In this document: positions 59,758-64,000 of the stretch, piece after piece
Position numbering within the stretch: position 1 is the stretch's first letter
Layout of the letters: every line of letters starts with the position of its first letter
DNA from: DASXRU01 sp034665305
GTDB lineage: Bacteria > Acidobacteriota > Blastocatellia > Pyrinomonadales > Pyrinomonadaceae
Assembly: GCA_034665305.1 (NCBI GenBank)
Contig: JAXDFZ010000003.1
Location: 1-64,000, forward strand
DNA: 64,000 nt
Reading direction: 5' to 3'
The notes under the pieces: model-generated
The model's database searches: none
What the model was told of the DNA's origin: nothing
Seen by the model: only the letters and a program-made list of their open reading frames with translations
Made by a program: the position numbers and the translations under genes

Positions 59758-61608
59758 ATGAAGTACTTAGTTTTACTCATTCTGCTGTGCGCCCCCGCGC
59801 ACCAGGCTTTCGCCGAGCAACGTTGGGCGGCGAAGCTCGACGGGCGCATCAGTTTCTATCAAACAACTGAACTAGGGGTCCTTGTCGTCGGCACGGAGAA
59901 ATCGCTTTACGCGGTGGATGGCGAAACGGGCGACATTCTTTGGCGGCGGAAGAATGTGAAGTTGGATGAAACGGACGTGGCGGCCGTTCCCGGTACGGAT
60001 ATCCTTTTGCTGAACCTGGAATCAGGGAGCAAGACGCGTGTCGAAGCTGCCGATCTGATGACCGGCGACACGCTCTGGCGCAGCGACAAAGTGCGCGGCG
60101 CTGTGATGCAGATGGCCCTCGATCAAAATACAAACCGGCTGGCCCTGGTATTTGTGCGCGACGCAAAGGACAAGCCGAAGGACGGGTTCAAGCGTAAGCC
60201 GATCGTTCACGTTTTCGATCTGAACGCCGGCAAAGAACTCTGGGACTATGAGCTCGAGAGCGACATCGAGATGATGCCGGCCCGTTGGAAAGAGGGCGAG
60301 GACGTTCCTTACACCCTCGACAACTATCGCGCGCCAGTCTTTTTGAATGGGCGTCTCTATTTGTTTTATGAAGGGGTTACTTCACTGGATGCTGCCAGCG
60401 GCAAGGCGCGGCAGCGCGAGAAGTTTCGCGTGAACGAAGAAGGTCTCGCTTTGACGGAAGCCGATCCCGTGGCTGACGAGCGCTTCCTTTATGTTTCCGG
60501 CCGCGGACACATTCGGGCCATCTCTCGCAGCGATGGCGACACCGTCTGGGAGGCCAAAGACCTTGGCTCCGTGCCGGAAATGATCCTGACTCATGACGTT
60601 TTGTATGCGCGCACCGGCGGCCAGTTTGCGCGGCTGAAGGACGGCGAGACCGTTGAGCGTGGGCCTTATGGTGTTTCGGCTATCGATTTGGAAAAGGGCA
60701 AAGTCCTCTGGCGCTACAAGGGCGCCGACAAGGGAATCACCAACATTGCCTTGCCTGATGCCGAAACGATCGTGCTGGCCGACCGCGACGATCTGATCGT
60801 GCTGGACGCGCACACCGGAAAGCGCCGGGCCAAGACTTCGCATCATGTAAAGAACGCCGCGTTTGTTTTGTTGAATGAGCGTGGCGAAGCCGTTGTTGGC
60901 GGAACAAACGAAGTAGCCGCGTTTGATATCAACGGCGGACGGGAAATGTGGCGAGCGCGCCACAACCCTCCCGGGCGCGGGCTGCTGCGAACGGTAGCGG
61001 CGGTTGCGGCGCGCGCGGCGTCGCTCTACTTCCGTTACGGCGGCGCGGCCACGAGTGCGTTCCGCGGGATTCAGTTGGTGAACGCCGTCACCAGCGTGCG
61101 CTGGTCCGGTTTGGCTGTTCGCGAGGCGCTTCCCAGTTTGACCAGTCTGGCGTCGAACTACGGCAAGGAATATGTGCGCGATCGCATTTCGTCATACGGC
61201 ATGTTGTCGCGCGCGCGGCAGATTTCTTCGTTGGGAAGAGATGGCTTGCCGAGTTTGCCATCGATCGAGTCCTTGCCGCGGCCTTCGATCAATTCATTGC
61301 CGCGTCCTTCAATTGATGTCGAAGAGCGTTTGATGGACCGACTGGATCCGGCGCATCAGCTGGAAAAGCTATCGCGTTATCTTTGGCGGCGGCGCCGGCT
61401 GGCTGCTCTGCGCGGGCAGTGGATGTATTTCTACACGGAATTGAATCGTGGCAACGGATTGGCGGGCGTCAACATAAATTCGGGCGTCACTGAGCGTAAC
61501 ATTCGCATGGGAACTCCGGACGCGCGTTTTCTCAGCGACGAAGCCGCCGACCTGCTTTATGTTTCGCAGGACAACCGGATGCTGGCTTATGCACTGAGCG
61601 AGCGGTGA
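59758..61608 (+). CDS. Exported PQQ-like beta-propeller protein
   Basis: ATG 59758 gives a signal peptide (MKYLVLLILLCAPAHQAFA, residues 1-19) and 616 residues in total. Repeats of the YAVDGETGDILWRR and DAHTGKRRAKT type are spread over residues ~25-420, as in BamB and quinoprotein-like propellers. The C-terminal third is different: an Arg-rich amphipathic stretch, a triple repeat SLPSIE, SLPRPSIN, SLPRPSID, and a last region returning to a propeller blade. No PQQ-binding enzyme residues are seen, so a structural or binding role is more likely. Confidence 0.82.
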   Translation: MKYLVLLILLCAPAHQAFAEQRWAAKLDGRISFYQTTELGVLVVGTEKSLYAVDGETGDILWRRKNVKLDETDVAAVPGTDILLLNLESGSKTRVEAADLMTGDTLWRSDKVRGAVMQMALDQNTNRLALVFVRDAKDKPKDGFKRKPIVHVFDLNAGKELWDYELESDIEMMPARWKEGEDVPYTLDNYRAPVFLNGRLYLFYEGVTSLDAASGKARQREKFRVNEEGLALTEADPVADERFLYVSGRGHIRAISRSDGDTVWEAKDLGSVPEMILTHDVLYARTGGQFARLKDGETVERGPYGVSAIDLEKGKVLWRYKGADKGITNIALPDAETIVLADRDDLIVLDAHTGKRRAKTSHHVKNAAFVLLNERGEAVVGGTNEVAAFDINGGREMWRARHNPPGRGLLRTVAAVAARAASLYFRYGGAATSAFRGIQLVNAVTSVRWSGLAVREALPSLTSLASNYGKEYVRDRISSYGMLSRARQISSLGRDGLPSLPSIESLPRPSINSLPRPSIDVEERLMDRLDPAHQLEKLSRYLWRRRRLAALRGQWMYFYTELNRGNGLAGVNINSGVTERNIRMGTPDARFLSDEAADLLYVSQDNRMLAYALSER

Positions 61609-61627
61609 CTTTGGAAAAACAGAACGA

Positions 61628-61743
61628 GCGGCGGCAAGCCACCCTGCCTTACCGCAAGTCTTCCCAGTTGAACTCCGACGCAAGACTCGTAGTCTCACTC
61701 AACGCTACAAACCTGCAGTAGGGAAGGGTGGCTTGCCCCCGCT
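61628..61743. repeat. Inverted repeat element, second CTTGCAGT family copy
   Basis: Left GCGGCGGCAAGCCACCCTG and right GGGAAGGGTGGCTTGCCCCC pair at most positions; flanking CTTACCGCAAG and CTGCAGTAGGG fit too. The 3' end lies 3 bp from the stop of the - strand gene, so it may serve both convergent genes as a terminator. Confidence 0.75.
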
Positions 61744-61746
61744 CTT

Positions 61747-64000
61747 TCAATATCCCGCAATCCGCCGCCACACGCCGGCTTCGCCTTCCAATCTGACTAT
61801 CCGGGTAACTTCGCGATAGGCGGCGGCGTATGCCGTGCGCATCTCCTCAGCTGTCCTTGCCTGTAAAAGTTTGCCTTCAAGCTCTGCGGTCGTCAGCTTG
61901 TCTCCATTAGCATAACGGGATAAGTGACTTCCTTCACCCGCCACATATAAAGCGAATCCTTCTGCCAGCCAATGCGGAGCGCGGCCGCGGCTGATCTCGT
62001 CGATGAACACGTGGGCCAACTCGTGGCGCAGCGCGGTTTGTAGTGAACCGCGGCGCTTCAGAACTTCCAGAGGCTGCAGCTCGATCTGATTTCCCCGAGT
62101 GGCCGCGGCCGCCCACCATGGTTGGCCGGTGCGGCCGACGAAGTCTCCGGTCGTGTCGTTGATATTGACGTTAATGATTGTGAGTGTGTTGACAGCGTGT
62201 GTTGTTGCTGCCCGGCGCAGCAACTCGGCGCGGCTATTCTCCAGCGTACTCAGCACGGCTGCGATATCGCGTCGATCATTAAAAGCAGAAAAGCCAAGGC
62301 GAAAATGTTCGCTGGAGAGATTGAGACGCGCCGCAGCACTATGCACAAAAGCAGCAGGTTGGTTGCGAGGCCGGTCTAACAGCACATCAGCCTGCCATTG
62401 CTCGCTTTCCGGTTGGGGCGCCGGCCTGGGGGCGGCCATTCTTTCGGCTACCGATCCTTGATCTTCAGTGATAGTCGTACCGGGAAAATACTTGGCGAGA
62501 ATTCGACGATAGTCTACGCCGCGTTGGGCCATGACGTGCGCGCCTTCCTGGCACAGACCCAGACCGTGACCGAAACCGCTGCCGTGAAAGACGAAATCGC
62601 TTCCCTTTCGTTGCACCGAAAATCGCGAGCTCTTCAATCGCTGCCATCCGAGGGTGCGGCCTACGATCAGTTTGAAGTCCCAGCCGCGCACCACCATCCG
62701 CTTTTCACCGGTCAGCGTAATCAGTTCCGCCCGATCGGTTTTGTCTCGCCGGCTGATCGAAACGTCGTCCAGCCGGGCGCCGACATCAGTACGTGGATCA
62801 GAACGTAAGGCTGCCAGCAACTGCGCGCGCGGGATTACATCGGTCCAGTGGCTGTGCGGCATGGCGGCGCAGTAATCATCCGGCACGCCCCGGAGATATG
62901 CCGGTGAATCGCCGCCCCAGAGCGTTCCCACATTCGCAGTGGCGCCGCCACAGGAAGCGCCAAAATATGCTTCGGCCACGCGACCCTGATCGTCGATCAA
63001 AACTTCTCCGCTCGTTGATCTGACTGCATCGACGATTCGGTTCGCAGTTGGCACGCTGCCGGCTGCCACTTGGAATCGTTGGCAGTGAGTGGTGGTGCAA
63101 AAGTTGAATCCCTCTTTTTCATGCCGCGCGCGATTCTTCAAAGCGTAAGTGCGCACCGCGATCGCCAGCGCCTTCAGCGCTTCCGGCTCAGCTTCGGTAC
63201 TGCCTTCCGTCGCCACGACCTGCAAAACGTAATCTTCAAAAGGCAGTTCGACGGTTACGTTCTCATGGACCAGGTGAACGCGGACGGGGGAGACCGGGGA
63301 AGTGGCGGAGGGCGAGATGGGGAGACGGGAGGATAGGGAGAGCGATCCTCGCGTCTTCCCGTCTCCCACTCGCCCCGTCACTCCTTCCCGTGTTCGCGCA
63401 AACTCTTCAAAGATTGGTCGAGATACTGCCGCGGCATCGGATCCATGAGAGCGTTTCAGGAAAACCAAAACGGCGAGAGCGAAAGTGTCGGCCGCGGGAG
63501 AGTCCCCGTCACTATCGCTGGCCAGACCTACAAACCACCCCTGCGTGCGAAAACCTCTGAAGGGAGTCGACGTGCCGGTTTTGCCGAAAACATGCAGACT
63601 GAGCGAACTCAATCCCGACTTTCCCGCAGTGCCAAACCGCACCGCGTCTCTCATGCCTGCGAGTATGACGGCGCGTTGTTCCGGATTAATCGGCACGTTC
63701 GCCGCCACACGCGTTTGGAAATTTTGCGCTTCGTGTATCCGCGGCGTGAACACGTGTCCGCCGTTTGCCAGCCCGGCATAGGCTGCGATTAGTTGTGCGG
63801 CAGTTACTTGTGAATAGGGGCCTTCGCCCAGCGCGGCTCGCGAACTCCATTTCGCGGCGCCAACTTTGCCGGGCGCATCTTCATTCACGTTTGCCCCGGT
63901 CATACGCCCGAACCCGAATGACGTCAGCGTCGAGCGAAAAGCGTTTTCGTCTAACCGCTCGCCCAATTTGCCGAAGTAATAGTTGCAGGAGTAAGCCAGC
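61747..64000 (-). CDS. Penicillin-binding transpeptidase + SpoIID + metallopeptidase fusion (5' end outside window)
   Basis: The frame is open to the window edge. The visible part starts with LAYSCNYYFGKLGERL, where SCN is the SxN active-site motif of a transpeptidase, and includes FGKTGTST with the KTG motif. The catalytic SxxK must lie upstream. Near residue ~200 a Gly/Arg/Ser linker encoded by a heptad array leads into a SpoIID/LytB domain (~230-480; VELPFEDYVLQVVATEG, GSGFGHGLGLCQEGA). The C-terminal ~200 residues hold a gluzincin-type motif RHELAHVFIDE with WLAEGFALYVAG. All three parts suggest work on the cell wall outside the membrane. The joining of these three domains is unusual. Confidence 0.85.
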   Translation of the reverse strand, partial: LAYSCNYYFGKLGERLDENAFRSTLTSFGFGRMTGANVNEDAPGKVGAAKWSSRAALGEGPYSQVTAAQLIAAYAGLANGGHVFTPRIHEAQNFQTRVAANVPINPEQRAVILAGMRDAVRFGTAGKSGLSSLSLHVFGKTGTSTPFRGFRTQGWFVGLASDSDGDSPAADTFALAVLVFLKRSHGSDAAAVSRPIFEEFARTREGVTGRVGDGKTRGSLSLSSRLPISPSATSPVSPVRVHLVHENVTVELPFEDYVLQVVATEGSTEAEPEALKALAIAVRTYALKNRARHEKEGFNFCTTTHCQRFQVAAGSVPTANRIVDAVRSTSGEVLIDDQGRVAEAYFGASCGGATANVGTLWGGDSPAYLRGVPDDYCAAMPHSHWTDVIPRAQLLAALRSDPRTDVGARLDDVSISRRDKTDRAELITLTGEKRMVVRGWDFKLIVGRTLGWQRLKSSRFSVQRKGSDFVFHGSGFGHGLGLCQEGAHVMAQRGVDYRRILAKYFPGTTITEDQGSVAERMAAPRPAPQPESEQWQADVLLDRPRNQPAAFVHSAAARLNLSSEHFRLGFSAFNDRRDIAAVLSTLENSRAELLRRAATTHAVNTLTIINVNINDTTGDFVGRTGQPWWAAAATRGNQIELQPLEVLKRRGSLQTALRHELAHVFIDEISRGRAPHWLAEGFALYVAGEGSHLSRYANGDKLTTAELEGKLLQARTAEEMRTAYAAAYREVTRIVRLEGEAGVWRRIAGY
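63283..63391. repeat. GGGAGAC heptad inverted repeat inside a coding region
   Basis: Left arm GGGGGAG, ACCGGGG, AAGTGGCGGAGGGCGAG, ATGGGGA, GACGGGA. Right arm TCTTCCC, GTCTCCC, ACTCGCC, CCGTCAC, TCCTTCCC. The loop is near 63331-63352. It encodes the linker between the transpeptidase and SpoIID domains without breaking the frame. Confidence 0.88.

Overview
The window (about 57-60% G+C by eye) is a bacterial chromosome segment dominated by housekeeping genes. I infer Acidobacteriota, probably Blastocatellia (Pyrinomonadales type). The reasons are the style of the large secreted protein (sialidase-like repeats, Pro-Thr linker, Calx-beta, DUF4214), the TIGR03663/Agl23-type membrane protein, and the abundance of short palindromic elements. 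No rRNA, tRNA, CRISPR array, integrase or transposase was found.

Layout. 1-18.7 kb: end of tuf, then the whole S10-spc-alpha ribosomal supercluster on the + strand (rpsJ to rplQ, with secY, adk, map, infA, rpmJ and rpoA). 18.8-20.9 kb: accB-accC. 20.9-25.8 kb: rplU-rpmA-obg-nadD-rsfS-(sigma-54 activator)-rlmH-dksA-like, with several stop/start overlaps. 26-35 kb: comF, proline iminopeptidase, an HNH protein, tatA, a methyltransferase, rarA, a small membrane protein, a PIG-V-like mannosyltransferase and ychF, separated by repeat-rich gaps. 35.6-45.2 kb: two GT-C type membrane proteins, a 1333-residue secreted protein and a membrane-anchored DsbA-like thioredoxin. 45.4-58.9 kb: smc, a secreted hypothetical, a YqeY protein, rimP-nusA-infB-rbfA-nrnA, then cobO. 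59-64 kb: a small protein plus HNH pair, a PQQ-like propeller protein, and on the - strand a truncated gene joining a penicillin-binding transpeptidase, SpoIID and a zinc metallopeptidase domain.

The most unusual feature is not a protein. At about 28 places, mostly in gaps between ribosomal and other core genes, there are arrays of degenerate 7-bp units (for example AAACTCG, GTAAACC, TCTCAAG, GGTGYCA, TAGAGRC, AAATGRC, GTCCAAC, CAAAGTA, GATTGCG, GGGAAAA). Most arrays are followed, after a short loop, by the reverse complement of the same units, so each would form a 20-40 bp hairpin. The unit sequence differs between sites, but the 7-bp period and inverted layout are kept. Several arrays end just before a Shine-Dalgarno sequence. 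Some supply the last codons of genes. Two lie in frame inside genes, and three are nested inside other inverted-repeat elements. I do not recognise a described family that explains this.

The gaps from 25 kb onward also hold several classical MITE/REP-like elements with 20-30 bp terminal inverted repeats, at least one family of which has four copies here.
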